Below are positions 38,201 through 46,911 of a DNA stretch of 64,000 nucleotides, piece after piece (the first letter of the stretch is position 1; every line of letters starts with the position of its first letter). The position numbers and the translations under genes are program-made. The notes beneath the pieces were generated by a model. That model made no database searches. It was not told the origin of the DNA and saw only the letters and a list, made by a program, of their open reading frames with translations. The DNA lies in contig OY760066.1 in the NCBI GenBank assembly GCA_963662985.1, forward strand, positions 565,748 through 629,747. The letters are read 5' to 3'. Origin of the DNA: G963662985 sp963662985. GTDB lineage: Bacteria > Chloroflexota > Anaerolineae > Anaerolineales > UBA11579.

Positions 38201-38336
38201 CTGAAAAACCGGGTAAGCCGACAGTCTCCCAAACATACGTTGCTGCCTGTACACTACTGGTGAACAGCACCAAGATAATTAAGATGAAAGTTGGAAGAAA
38301 TTTCATTATGTCTTTTGTTTTCGTTTTTATTTTCAT
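35235..38336 (-). CDS. Secreted beta-propeller protein with C-terminal sortase domain
   Basis: 1033 residues. N-terminal signal (FLPTFILIILVLFTSSVQAA). Seven repeats of about 45 residues follow (residues about 30-375), each with SLAIDNNGTPYVAYRD-like and ATVMKFNGTSW-like segments, giving a seven-bladed propeller. Next come three repeats of about 90 residues with a CTGTNGA/F-S-ISG-LQR pattern and paired cysteines, a cadherin-like domain (about 655-755) and an Ig/VCBS-like domain ending in SYRACDNLGFC. The last 160 residues are a sortase: catalytic His in SVLTGHVYDENG, Cys in TLVTCRGY, Arg in YIYRIVV. Sortases normally stand alone, so this is a large fusion. AGGGAT precedes the ATG. Substrate and cleavage motif unknown. 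Confidence 0.88.
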   Translation of the reverse strand: MKIKTKTKDIMKFLPTFILIILVLFTSSVQAATYVWETVGLPGFSAGSMMYTSLAIDNSGTPYVAYRDSANGAKATVMKFNGTSWELVGSAGFSEGQAEDISLAIDDNGTPYLAYRDWELISLGVFTQKATVMKFDGTSWVTVGSRGFSAGDAYHISLAIYNRKPYVAYIDYYETKKATVMKFDGSQWVTVGSAGFSAGEVTYTSLAIDNNGMPYVAYRDYGNSLKTTVMKFNGTNWENVGTPGFSAGGAYYTSLAIYSGTPYVAYQDGGNSGRATVMKFNGTNWENVGTPGFSAGSYVYSTSLAIDNNGTPYVAYQDSGNSYNVMVMKFNGTEWVNVGSSGFSSSFGFFLTSLAIDDSGTPYVAYQDSEYLNKATVMKGGFEIDLNDTSLNRSVVSTSETDVGTFSPTGGSGPFLFSFQQSGSVCTGTNGAGNGFFTISGNTLQRKPTTPLGSYQICVQVVDSTTANDQHAYTINVVNALDTLSLDNLVIPDDQTNVGDFNVTGGTAPMVYTLEANGDVCNGTNGADNASFSISGTTLQRENGTIAGTYDICAQAEDTYGLTTQKAFTITVSASPSNLTLSNTSVIEIQEIVGTLDTVDGKPLFTYSLETSGSVCTIVNGADNSGFEIQGNALKRKMTTLPGDYDVCIQTLDEDGSTFQRSFIITVTANNLPSINWNAEISSTHLIDGDGPDTVVGSMKANISGVTYALVDQDKFPMTSNFRISTDGKLSLTTTVDYNIERNYPLRILATAPDGSKKYVDVVIKILQDGTKSGAMGVEDSVKTKGFISIDVLSNDILSSGATRWDFHEIIEYPQHGTAEIGSVVYTPDIGYSGEDIVSYRACDNLGFCITALVTINVEAIINLPPPNTGFAPGRISKHSSQMENQYYLTSNNILLEIPSLGIQTDIIGVPITNQGWDLTWLGKRAGWLEGSAFPSGEGNSVLTGHVYDENGLPGLFVNLHMLRYNDRIFVNAWGQRYIYAVRSIQQVKPDNLQLFEHEDFSWLTLVTCRGYDEQSDSYIYRIVVRAILVAVE

Positions 38337-38637
38337 TGATATCCCTAAGTTTTATTCAATGGGTTTTTATATCCTCAAAATTTGCACAATATCATTGTTC
38401 TTTTGTATTTCATTGAATTGCCTCCAAAAATATGTACTAATTTTGATAGTCCAACCTATTGAATTTAAAAAGTTAGGATAAGGAATGAAAAATCCTTCAT
38501 CATTCAATAAAATCTGGTAACTACTTAACCTTATCCTTGCAAGGAGTCTGAACAACTTAAATATATAATTAATTGTAATGAGAAGATCGACAGAGCACAT
38601 TGGATAAGCATTTATTTTTAGATAAACAAATGTTTAT

Positions 38638-38668
38638 AACCTCCAGGCGCCATTGGTGCCTGGAGGTT
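38638..38668 (-). terminator. Strong hairpin after the response regulator
   Basis: A 14-bp stem (AACCTCCAGGC with its complement, plus three further pairs) closes a 3-nt loop, 34 nt past the regulator stop. No clean T-run follows on the minus strand, but a second palindrome (ATAAACA-AA-TGTTTAT) adjoins it. It probably ends the kinase/regulator transcript before the propeller-sortase gene. The rest of 38337-38702 shows no gene. Confidence 0.65.
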
Positions 38669-38702
38669 AGGTTAAGTTAAGATGGCTGCAATCTAGGTGG
38701 TA

Positions 38703-39332
38703 CTATTTTAAACTTTTTTGCTTTGCGGCATAGATAATCAACTCTGTGCGATTAATACCCAATTTGCTGCAAATATTGTGAATATGCACTCGGATGGTCG
38801 ACTTACTTACGGATAACCGCTGCGCCATGCGTTCATATGTTAGCCCTACTCCCAAAAGTGAAAGAACTTCCTTTTCGCGAGCAGACAGCTCTGTCAAATG
38901 ACTTTGATGTTTGTAAACAGCTTCTGCCAATTTTTCGGCAATCTCGGGTGGAAAATATTTTTTACCTCGGGCAACTTCACGGATAGCATGCATAATGACT
39001 GATCTGGGTTGGCTTTTTTGCAGGTAACCATAGGCACCTGCTGCAACCGCAGCCAGAATATCCTCTTCATCAAAGGAACTGGAAAGGAATAACACCGCTA
39101 TACCAGGTATGCTTTCGTGAATCTTTTGCATGGCGGCAATGCCGTTCATGCCCGGCAAGAAGAGGTCCATGATAATTAGATCGGGTTTGATCTCTTTTGC
39201 CATTTTAATCGCATCAATGCTGTTGGCGGCGCTGCCGGCAACAGCAAGGTCTTCTTCGTTGTCGATCCCTAACTGGAGGGCTTCGAGCATCATAGGGTGA
39301 TCATCGACAATCATAATCCTGTAACTGGTCAT
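38703..39332 (-). CDS. NarL/LuxR-family response regulator
   Basis: 209 residues: receiver domain with MIVDDHPMM, phospho-acceptor in LIIMDLFLPGMNG, VLFLSSSF and the lysine in GYLQKSQPR; output helix-turn-helix LSAREKEVLSLLGVGLTYER and KSTIRVHIHNICSKL. Start at 39332 is supported by an excellent AGGAGG site; a frame from 39356 would add eight residues. The partner kinase gene ends 66 nt upstream on the same strand. The propeller-sortase gene downstream is a plausible but unproven target. Confidence 0.93.
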   Translation of the reverse strand: MTSYRIMIVDDHPMMLEALQLGIDNEEDLAVAGSAANSIDAIKMAKEIKPDLIIMDLFLPGMNGIAAMQKIHESIPGIAVLFLSSSFDEEDILAAVAAGAYGYLQKSQPRSVIMHAIREVARGKKYFPPEIAEKLAEAVYKHQSHLTELSAREKEVLSLLGVGLTYERMAQRLSVSKSTIRVHIHNICSKLGINRTELIIYAAKQKSLK

Positions 39333-39398
39333 TGATTCCTCCTGAGTCAAATGCAAAATTTATGGGTTATTCGTAGTCAGCTACTCTAGGTATTGACA

Positions 39399-41354
39399 TT
39401 AAAAAAATTCAGTACTCTCACTGCCATTTTCCAGTGACACCTTTGGAAAAATAATTGTAATCGATGTTCCTTGATCACGTTGCGATGCTAGTTCGATATG
39501 AGCGCCAATCTGGGCAGTGCGATCCCGCATATTTGGTATTCCCAGACCAAACGCGCTTTGCTCGGCCGTGTTGAAGCCCTTGCCATTATCAACGATTTTA
39601 ACCACCTGCAGTGATTCATGCCGATCAAACATTATCTCGACGCGGGTTGCTGCAGCATGTTTAAGACTGTTGTTCAGACTTTCGTTGAGAATATAAAACA
39701 GGTCTTCTTCGCTATCAAACGGGAGAGAAAAACCGGGGTGATAAACGAGTTGAACATCTATGCCTGCCCGTTTTTCAACCAGTTCAATCCGATCCATTAA
39801 TCTTTGCAACAAAGGGGCGCGCGTATCGTATCCCTGAAATTCATAGAGCAGCAGTCGCAGTTCTTTTAAAGCCTGTGAAGCGCTCGCCAGCAGCAGTGCA
39901 AGTGCTTTTTTTGTCTGCGGGTTGTAGTTTTCATTGGCTGCAATCATGGTTTCGATGATAAAGGTAATGCTGTGCAAGGATTGGGTAACGGAGTCGTGTA
40001 GGTTGCGAGCCAAGCGTTTTCGTTCCTGGGATTTTGCCTCGGAGATATTCTCCTGGGTCAGGTGGGCGTTTTCCAAGATGATGGTCAGTCCATCCCCAAG
40101 TCCGTTAATCAGCGCTTTTTTATTAGCGGATATGTCTTCTTGGTTGACCCATAGGGTCACGACTAATTTGTTTTTTTTATCCTTTCCTGTAATTTGCCTT
40201 ATGGACACGGTCTGGTACCCTATCCCGGCTGTAATTGCTGGTAGTACTCTGGAAATTTCAGACAATGGGTAATCGTTTGTTTTGGAAACGGAGAACTCTT
40301 GCAAAACCTGATTTGTCTGGATAGTTGATAGAGCAACCCGTTGTTCATCGCTCAACCCTTGGCTGGCTTCCAGCGTATATGCCTGCTGATTCAAATGGTA
40401 AATACACACCGCGTCACAGCCAGTGAGTTCAACAATTTTATCCAGAATCAACTGTTGCAAATCATTTAGAGGCAGAAGCTTGTTGCCCAACATGATCAAA
40501 TCATAAATACCTTGCAAATAACGCATTTGCTCTTTAAGGAGTTGGGCCTGCTCATCCTCTTTTTTGCGCAGTTTATGCTCAAGAATATTACGTTTCAGTA
40601 GTTCCTGACTCAGTTCCTGAACTTTATTGTCCAGCGCCATGTTCTGTGCTGAAATTTGAGTTTGAAAGCGGTCAAAATAGATCCATGTCACAAACATTGC
40701 TGACAGTGTATATCCTAGTGCCCATCCAAGGAGACCCATATAGACTTTTTCCGCAATTCCATAAACTAGGTAAAAACAAAATGGAACTGCGATAGCAGAG
40801 GTTAAAAGCATAATAAATTTTCTTTCGCTCTTTGGATTTTTTATACTCTGAAAGCCTAGTAGTAGGAAAGTTAAAAAAATATAAGCTACATTTAATGCAT
40901 TTAAATATGAATGAAGTGGACCTTTTATGTATTCGTACATATTAAGTTCAATCAGGCCAAAGGGTTTCGCTCCAATCCATACCAGATGATGGAAAGCATT
41001 TGTCAAAGAGAGCAGTATGCTGATGCCTATAGGAAGAATCAAAATTAATTGCCAATTGATTTTTTGACTAGAACTATTACCAAAATAATTGACCACAAAT
41101 AGCAGGATGCTTAAATCAATTAGACTGTTAAATGCATCCGCTAGCTCAACAAAGCGAAGTCGCAAATCAAGATCGGTTGAAGATAATTCTAAAAAGGAAA
41201 AAAATAACCACATTGAAATAAAAAACAGAATATAGCTAAGTTTGCGGAGTTTGTCTTCCTTCTTGGCAGTCGACCAAATCATGATGGCAGCAATCATGTT
41301 AATCATACCGGTCAGAAGGTAGAAGATAGAAATGGTTGTAAAATTCAAAATCAT
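39399..41354 (-). CDS. Seven-helix membrane sensor histidine kinase (HisKA_3)
   Basis: 651 residues. The first 235 hold seven hydrophobic helices in the style of the histidine-kinase N-terminal 7TM region (NMIAAIMIWSTAKKEDKLRK, LSLTNAFHHLVW). A coiled-coil linker and a GAF-like domain (about 285-420) lead to a HisKA_3 helix with the phospho-acceptor histidine in RKRLARNLHDSVTQSLHS and a HATPase_c domain with LNESLNNSLKHAAATR, DNGKGFN and FGLGIPNMRDR. It faces the membrane, unlike the soluble kinase at 12004-13566, and should signal to the regulator 66 nt downstream. Confidence 0.92.
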   Translation of the reverse strand: MILNFTTISIFYLLTGMINMIAAIMIWSTAKKEDKLRKLSYILFFISMWLFFSFLELSSTDLDLRLRFVELADAFNSLIDLSILLFVVNYFGNSSSQKINWQLILILPIGISILLSLTNAFHHLVWIGAKPFGLIELNMYEYIKGPLHSYLNALNVAYIFLTFLLLGFQSIKNPKSERKFIMLLTSAIAVPFCFYLVYGIAEKVYMGLLGWALGYTLSAMFVTWIYFDRFQTQISAQNMALDNKVQELSQELLKRNILEHKLRKKEDEQAQLLKEQMRYLQGIYDLIMLGNKLLPLNDLQQLILDKIVELTGCDAVCIYHLNQQAYTLEASQGLSDEQRVALSTIQTNQVLQEFSVSKTNDYPLSEISRVLPAITAGIGYQTVSIRQITGKDKKNKLVVTLWVNQEDISANKKALINGLGDGLTIILENAHLTQENISEAKSQERKRLARNLHDSVTQSLHSITFIIETMIAANENYNPQTKKALALLLASASQALKELRLLLYEFQGYDTRAPLLQRLMDRIELVEKRAGIDVQLVYHPGFSLPFDSEEDLFYILNESLNNSLKHAAATRVEIMFDRHESLQVVKIVDNGKGFNTAEQSAFGLGIPNMRDRTAQIGAHIELASQRDQGTSITIIFPKVSLENGSESTEFF

Positions 41355-42689
41355 TATTTAATTATATATTATCTAAAATTTACAGCAATCAAAATTTCTA
41401 GACTGCTTATAATTAAAATTCGCCATCGTGAAGCTGAGTCGATGCATCATTATCCTATTAATTTGTCCAACCAATCTTCAGAAACCAATTACGATGACGA
41501 GCATAATTTGAAAAAGCCTCATGATAGGAAAAAACGTTCAGGATGATTTATTGGTAATTGACTTTCTTTTCCTGCCAAATCTTCATCAGCATCAAGAGTT
41601 TAATTATATGCAAAAATTTAAGAGATTGACATTGATATCCACACAATTATTCTATTAATAGTACGAAAAATACTTAAATAATTACGTTTTCATCAAGCCT
41701 GAGAATCTGATACTAGAAATTGACTATTGGGCATATAATATTCAATAGTCATAGAATTAATGAACCTTACAGTCTTTCTTCACTTATAAATGCCATTTTT
41801 CGCATAGAAGTCTTTGTTTCACAATCGAAAGAATCTTAGAAAAAAAATAAGAAATCCTTCCTTGCGTTCTTGAAGATAGCGCGCTGTCGACAATTGCAGG
41901 ATTCTGGCGGTCGCGATATAAAGTAAAAACTTAGACCAGGTACAGTGTAAATTAACTCGTAATGTCATTATCCTATTATTTAGACAATGAATTTGAGTTA
42001 AAAAATAATTAACTTACATATTGAGAAGGTCAAAATTTGCAATATTTAAGTAACAAATGCGGAAGTTCTATAAAATAGAATCAGAATTAAGGTATCAAAG
42101 ATGGGATGTGTTTTTTTAAATTTATTTTATAAATTTTAAACTATGTAAAATTAATAAACAATTGAATGTATAAATTTCAATTTTATGAATGTCTTTGATA
42201 TAAGTAATAATTAATTGGAATAAAAAACTTGATTTTTTTTATTCCTTTATAAAACACTTATTGATATACACCAGTAATAATAGGTAAAAACTTGTTACTA
42301 CTAATGACAATGGAATTTATCATAAAACTTTTTTAACTTAAATAAATTTAAAATATAAATTAACCTATTTGTATCCTGATTATTTAAATGATATACTTTA
42401 AATGATTTTCAAAGTAGATAATTGCATAGTTTATCCCTCAAATATAGATTAAAAATCAAGAAATTCTACATTGATTTAAGAATAATATAATATCATTTTT
42501 TTATTGTTTAATTGAAAAAATTGTTTTAATGCTGTTCTTATTTATTTTTTAACATAATTTTTTTGTACTACTGATCAGATATTCTCTAAACTAGAGAATA
42601 TAATTTTTAACTTAGACGGACATTCTTCCATCTATTAATTTCTTGATTAAAGAAAATATTTTTAAATTAAACATTTTAAGGAGAATCAA
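41355..42689. other. 1.3-kb gene-poor AT-rich interval
   Basis: Stops are dense in all frames and no gene, RNA or IS end could be recognised. A short patch at about 41860-41935 has visibly more GC than its surroundings and gives two open minus-strand frames of about 30 residues, perhaps a gene scar. The one clear structure is the palindrome at 42579-42601. Confidence 0.6.
42579..42601. promoter_or_regulatory. Perfect palindromic operator candidate overlapping a -10 box
   Basis: Arms ATATTCTCTA and TAGAGAATAT, 10 of 10 matching, around AAC. A TATAAT hexamer (42599-42604) overlaps the right arm, and the PNPOx-like gene starts 88 nt downstream. That layout fits a repressor blocking RNA polymerase. 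No good -35 box is visible at 17 bp. The repressor is not encoded nearby. Confidence 0.65.
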
Positions 42690-43067
42690 ATGTCAAAATT
42701 AACTGAAGAAGTTATCAAAGCTTGGGAAAATCGTGAAGGTCCTGTTGTATTAACTACTGTAGATAAAGACTGTAATCCAAATGCAATTTATGCAACTTGT
42801 GTTAGTAAATATGGTGAAGATAAATTAGTTGTAGCTGATAATTATTTTAATAAAACAAAGATTAATATTTTAGAAGGTAGTAAGGCATCTTTATTATTTA
42901 TCACCAAAGAAGGAAAATCATATCAAATTAAAGGTGATATTGATTATTATACCGATGGAGACATCTATGAGGATATGAAGAACTGGAATCCTGTCAAACA
43001 TCCTGGACATGCTGCAGCAGTATTGAATGTCATGCAAGTATTCTCTGGAGCTGAAAAACTAGTTTAA
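42690..43067 (+). CDS. Pyridoxamine 5'-phosphate oxidase-like flavin protein
   Basis: 125 residues of the PNPOx-like split barrel: LTEEVIKAWENREGPVVLTT at the start, then CNPNAIYATCVSKYG, KASLLFITKEGKSYQIKG and a terminal LNVMQVFSGAEKLV. Small members of this fold bind FMN and act as reductases or flavin carriers, rarely as true pyridoxamine oxidases. AAGGAG precedes the ATG. It sits 88 nt past the palindromic operator candidate and is probably co-transcribed with the CGGC-domain gene. Confidence 0.85.
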   Translation: MSKLTEEVIKAWENREGPVVLTTVDKDCNPNAIYATCVSKYGEDKLVVADNYFNKTKINILEGSKASLLFITKEGKSYQIKGDIDYYTDGDIYEDMKNWNPVKHPGHAAAVLNVMQVFSGAEKLV

Positions 43068-43153
43068 AATAACTCATATATAAGTTAAAAATTTTAAATT
43101 GTGTTTTTTCAACTGTAAGAGACAAACAGAATCCAATAAATATTGGAGATTTT

Positions 43154-43594
43154 ATGATAATCAAAATTGGAATTATTATTTGTAACCGCTATCGTAATTG
43201 TGCCGGAGGAAAATGTTTTCGTGCAATGCGAAATAGGGAAGGTGCATTCAAACAATATGAAAATTCTGAATTAGAGTTGGTTGGTTATACCACATGTGAC
43301 GGTTGTCCAGGTGGAAATATTGAATACACTGGGGATGAAATGGTTAAAAATGGTGTAGATGTCATACATTTAGCTACTGGATTTTTAGTAGGATATCCAC
43401 CATGTCCATATATAGATATTTTCAAAGATTTACTCGAAAAAAAACACGAAGTAAAAGTTGTCTTAGGAACTCATCCTATTCCACAAAAATACTTAGATAT
43501 GCATACGAGACTTGGAACTTGGGATGCCTCTGTATGGTCAACTCGTCTTTCAGATACTATGACCAATACTATTATTCGAAAAAACTATGATTAG
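43154..43594 (+). CDS. CGGC-domain putative metal-binding protein
   Basis: 146 residues with the family's cysteine pattern: ICNRYRNCAGGKCFRAMR near residue 9, TTCDGCPGG near 47 and YPPCPYIDIF near 80, followed by VVLGTHPIPQKYL. CGGC proteins are small, found in anaerobes, and are thought to bind metal or an iron-sulfur cluster; no reaction is established. GGAG precedes the ATG. It follows the flavin protein by 86 nt, so an electron-transfer or metal-response pair under the upstream palindrome is a fair inference. Confidence 0.88.
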   Translation: MIIKIGIIICNRYRNCAGGKCFRAMRNREGAFKQYENSELELVGYTTCDGCPGGNIEYTGDEMVKNGVDVIHLATGFLVGYPPCPYIDIFKDLLEKKHEVKVVLGTHPIPQKYLDMHTRLGTWDASVWSTRLSDTMTNTIIRKNYD

Positions 43595-43673
43595 TTTTTC
43601 AATTTAGTGAAATATTTTTATATTTTAACTTGGGAGCAAACTGAGCAGAATCATTTAAAAAATATCCATAAAC

Positions 43674-43701
43674 AAAAAAACCTTGTAAAGTGGGTTTTTT
43701 T
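43674..43701 (+). terminator. Probable terminator after the CGGC gene
   Basis: AAAAAAACC and GGTTTTTTT pair across a 10-nt loop, ending in a run of seven T on the plus strand, 80 nt past the CGGC stop. The rest of 43595-44242 shows no gene. Confidence 0.65.
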
Positions 43702-44242
43702 GCAACAAAAATAACTACAATAAAAATGTAGACATAAAATCGTTTTACTTCGAATCAGCAGATTGAAGATTTGTATTTTTAAAAAAATATTAATATTTTG
43801 ATATAGGATTTTAGAAATTCAGAAGTACTCTTTTTATTTTTTGGTATTGATAAAACTTATTGATGAGATGTATTTGAATCGCAATTATAATTAAAAGGTC
43901 ATATGTTTATTATTGTGGTCTCAAGGATTTATTTCAATAAAAAATGTTAATTAGATTTATAACTTATGCAAGAAAATAATCTAATGATTACTTTTAATAA
44001 AGCATCGACAATTCGATTTTGTGGTTAGTAAAAAAAATATTTTTTTAAATTCAAAATATGTAATACTTGCAGAGACAAGATTTTGGACGTTTACACTCCC
44101 CAAATTTAAATATGTTCCTAGGTAAACGTGAAATAGTATTATGTACGTCAAAAAATTCTGCATTTGCATGTCATTCTTTTACAGACTTTTTAATAGATAA
44201 TAGTATAAATATAGATAAATTTAGTTTAAGAAGGAATAGAAT

Positions 44243-44983
44243 ATGAAAAAAATTCTTAGATTATCAATCTTGATTATAATCTTGTTTCTTCTCACAGCAT
44301 TCAACATTGAGCCAGAGCATTGCTTTGAATACATCTGCTTCTCTTATTCAGATCAATTCAGCACCGAAATCATCGATCAAATTGTCCCTGCAGACGCCCC
44401 AGACTTTTTCCTTTCCTTGCCCGAACATATTAAATTTGAATTCACAGACTATCCTATCCAAAATCACCTCTTCGAAACACCAACACTCACAATTATCCCC
44501 ATCACTGACTATATTGAATTACATCCTGATGTTGAAGAACAGGTTAATCTACTTATAAACATTCTTGAAACTAAACCTGAAAAACCAGAAACGCTCCCTA
44601 CACTACCCACTTGGAATGCAGCTCAAATTATGAAAGTACAGATTAGTTATCTTGAATTTAACGACATATCTGGTGTACGGTTTCTAACCCAATATGGGCA
44701 AAGCTTTTGGCCGATCAATAATAATGACATGTTCTACTATTTTCTCGGTCTCACATCTGATAATGAACACCTTATTACCGGTGTATTTCCCATCAACCAT
44801 CCCGATATCATCAATGATGGCAATGAATTATACGAAACTAAAAATTATGATGAATTCGCAGACGGCTTCATTACTTATATTGCCGACACTGAAACCTTCC
44901 TAAACACTCAACCACCCAAATCTTTTTTTCCCCCATTCGCCCTGCTTGACCAATTCATTAACTCCATCAGCATAATTAATTAA
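44243..44983 (+). CDS. Secreted protein of unknown function
   Basis: 246 residues. A lysine pair and a hydrophobic helix at residues 5-21 (LRLSILIIILFLLTAFNI) form a signal peptide or anchor; no lipobox cysteine is convincing. The mature part is acidic, with a central LPTLPTWNAAQIMKVQISYL segment and GVRFLTQYGQSFWPINNND. No named family recognised. Codon usage is noticeably richer in C at third positions than the AT-rich genes around it, hinting at a different origin. AAGGAA lies 8 nt before the ATG. Confidence 0.75.
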   Translation: MKKILRLSILIIILFLLTAFNIEPEHCFEYICFSYSDQFSTEIIDQIVPADAPDFFLSLPEHIKFEFTDYPIQNHLFETPTLTIIPITDYIELHPDVEEQVNLLINILETKPEKPETLPTLPTWNAAQIMKVQISYLEFNDISGVRFLTQYGQSFWPINNNDMFYYFLGLTSDNEHLITGVFPINHPDIINDGNELYETKNYDEFADGFITYIADTETFLNTQPPKSFFPPFALLDQFINSISIIN

Positions 44984-45046
44984 GACTAAAAATCTAAACA
45001 TTTTCTAGAATTTATTATTCAATTATGTTAATTATTTTATAATACT

Positions 45047-45068
45047 AGTGATAAGGAATTTTATCACT
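45047..45068. repeat. Palindrome AGTGATAA-N6-TTATCACT
   Basis: Perfect 8-bp arms around GGAATT, between the secreted-protein gene and the SWIM gene. Same arms and same spacer length as the palindrome at 25263-25286, about 20 kb away. It could be the binding site of one regulator or a structural element at transcript ends. Confidence 0.6.
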
Positions 45069-45234
45069 GGAAAAATTTTATTTTAAATGAATTTTTTGAA
45101 AAATTGTTGAATAATCTGAAATTTTATGGATTTATTCTAAAAAGAAAAAATAATATGCTATATATAGTATTCAGATTTTTTTTGATTGATCAAGAATTTT
45201 TATTGATGGTTGAATGTAATTTAAAAGGAAGAAA

Positions 45235-46767
45235 ATGAAAATTACTTTGCAAAATTTTAAAAATATTATTTCCAGTAATATCCTAACAAAAGGAAAAAAT
45301 TATTATAATAATGGATTTGTAATCGACTTAGTTGAACTAAATAATGAGTTTTGGCAAGCGAAAGTTGAAGGTTCACTATTATATAATGTCACAATTTCAG
45401 GAGATTTACAAAAAGAAATTGATTATTATTGTGATTGTCCATATGATTGGGGGCCGGTATGTAAACATATTGCCGCAGTATTATTTGCAATTGAAAATAA
45501 AAATAATGTGAGTTCAAAAAGTACGATTCACAAAACGAGCAGAAGAAAGACAAAACAAGAAAGATTAATATCAACGATTGATAAAATGTCTCGTGAAGAA
45601 ATGAATGAATTTTTGTGTAAAATTGCTAGCCAAGATGTTTATATTAGGAATATAATTTTAGCAAAGTTTGAAGAAGCCGAAGGTGGGAAAAAAGGTTTTA
45701 GTAAGTTGGTAAAGAATGCCTTAAAAACAGGTATGAAAAATGGTTTTATTGATTATTTCGGATCAACAAAAGCTGCAAATTCAATATATGGGATAATTGA
45801 GAGAGCTGAAACAAAAATAGCGTCTGGAAGATTAAAAGAAGCTATATATATTTATCAATCCATTATTGAAGAGATATCAAAAATTATTAATCAAGCTGAT
45901 GATTCAAATGGAGAATTACAATACTGTGTTAGAAAAAGCTTCAAGCAATTAGAATTTATATCAAAATCAATTTCAGATTCCGAAAAAAATGATTTATTCA
46001 ATTATTATTTAACTGAATCTCAGAAGAAATATCAAATAGGGGATTGGAAATGGGAATTAATCCAATTAGCGGCAAATTTAGTGGAAACAGAAACGAAAAG
46101 AGAAGAATTCAATATTTTCATAAATTCATTAGATTATAAAAATGAAGATCATTTTTCTTTGGATTCCTTTATTAAAGATAAAAATAAAGTGTTATATTCA
46201 ATTGTTAATCGTTTGGATTCTGATTTGGAAAAAATAAAGTTTTTAGAAACAAAAACTGAAGATGATTATTTGAGTAGAGAATTAATAAAGTTATATATTA
46301 AATTATTAAATTATCAAGAAGCAAAAACAATTTGCATTAAGTGGATAAAAAAATATGAAGATAAAATTAATAGTTCGAAAGTTCCATTTTATGAGTTTTT
46401 ATTAGAAATTGCACAAATTAATCAAGAAAAAAAACAAATATCAGAAATTGCATGGATATTATTTATTTTTACAGCAAACATCCAGTATTTTATTTTAATT
46501 AAAGAAAATGAAAATAAGGAAACTTGGAAATCATATTTAGATGGGTTATTATTATCACTGAATGAAATTCAAAAAGAAATGCTACTAGCAGAGATTTATA
46601 TAGTTGAAGAAATGTGGGAAGATTTGCTGATCTTCATTCAATCAAATAATTATTATCTAGTGGAACGATACAGAAAATATCTTGATTTATTATATCCTAA
46701 AGAAATGTCTGCTATTTATGAAGAGATGATATGGTTGATATTGGAAGATATTACTAAAAAAAAATAG
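45235..46767 (+). CDS. SWIM zinc-finger protein, frameshifted near its end
   Basis: 510 residues as read. The SWIM motif CDCPYDWGPVCKHIAAVLFA (CxCx-n-CxH) at about 65-85 binds zinc and is used for DNA or protein contact; the remaining 400 residues are helical and TPR-like without a recognised enzyme domain. The frame ends at TAG (46765-46767) right after an A9 run (46756-46764). Removing one A restores a frame that continues RKGYKEACRYIWRIKKLKQ for about 48 codons to TAA at 46910-46912, so the original product was about 558 residues. The final stop abuts an IS30-family element. AAGGAAG precedes the ATG. SWIM proteins of this shape often neighbour AAA+ or helicase genes, but none is adjacent here. 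Confidence 0.85.
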   Translation: MKITLQNFKNIISSNILTKGKNYYNNGFVIDLVELNNEFWQAKVEGSLLYNVTISGDLQKEIDYYCDCPYDWGPVCKHIAAVLFAIENKNNVSSKSTIHKTSRRKTKQERLISTIDKMSREEMNEFLCKIASQDVYIRNIILAKFEEAEGGKKGFSKLVKNALKTGMKNGFIDYFGSTKAANSIYGIIERAETKIASGRLKEAIYIYQSIIEEISKIINQADDSNGELQYCVRKSFKQLEFISKSISDSEKNDLFNYYLTESQKKYQIGDWKWELIQLAANLVETETKREEFNIFINSLDYKNEDHFSLDSFIKDKNKVLYSIVNRLDSDLEKIKFLETKTEDDYLSRELIKLYIKLLNYQEAKTICIKWIKKYEDKINSSKVPFYEFLLEIAQINQEKKQISEIAWILFIFTANIQYFILIKENENKETWKSYLDGLLLSLNEIQKEMLLAEIYIVEEMWEDLLIFIQSNNYYLVERYRKYLDLLYPKEMSAIYEEMIWLILEDITKKK

Positions 46768-46911
46768 AAAAGGATATAAAGAAGCTTGTCGTTATATTTG
46801 GAGAATTAAAAAATTAAAGCAATATGAAATGGCTGATGAATTGATAAAAAAAATTATGAATAAATACAATAATCGTCCTGCATTAATTGATGAATTAAAT
46901 AAATTATCATA

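Noticed and set aside
37150..38230. Regularly spaced DNA repeats of about 140 bases, looked at as a possible CRISPR or satellite array
   Set aside because: They encode the propeller blades in frame, diverge at third positions and have no constant-spacer structure.
41855..41940. Short patch of higher GC with open minus-strand frames in the gene-poor interval
   Set aside because: Two frames of about 30 residues give different, unrecognisable peptides and no start signal, so no gene call is justified.
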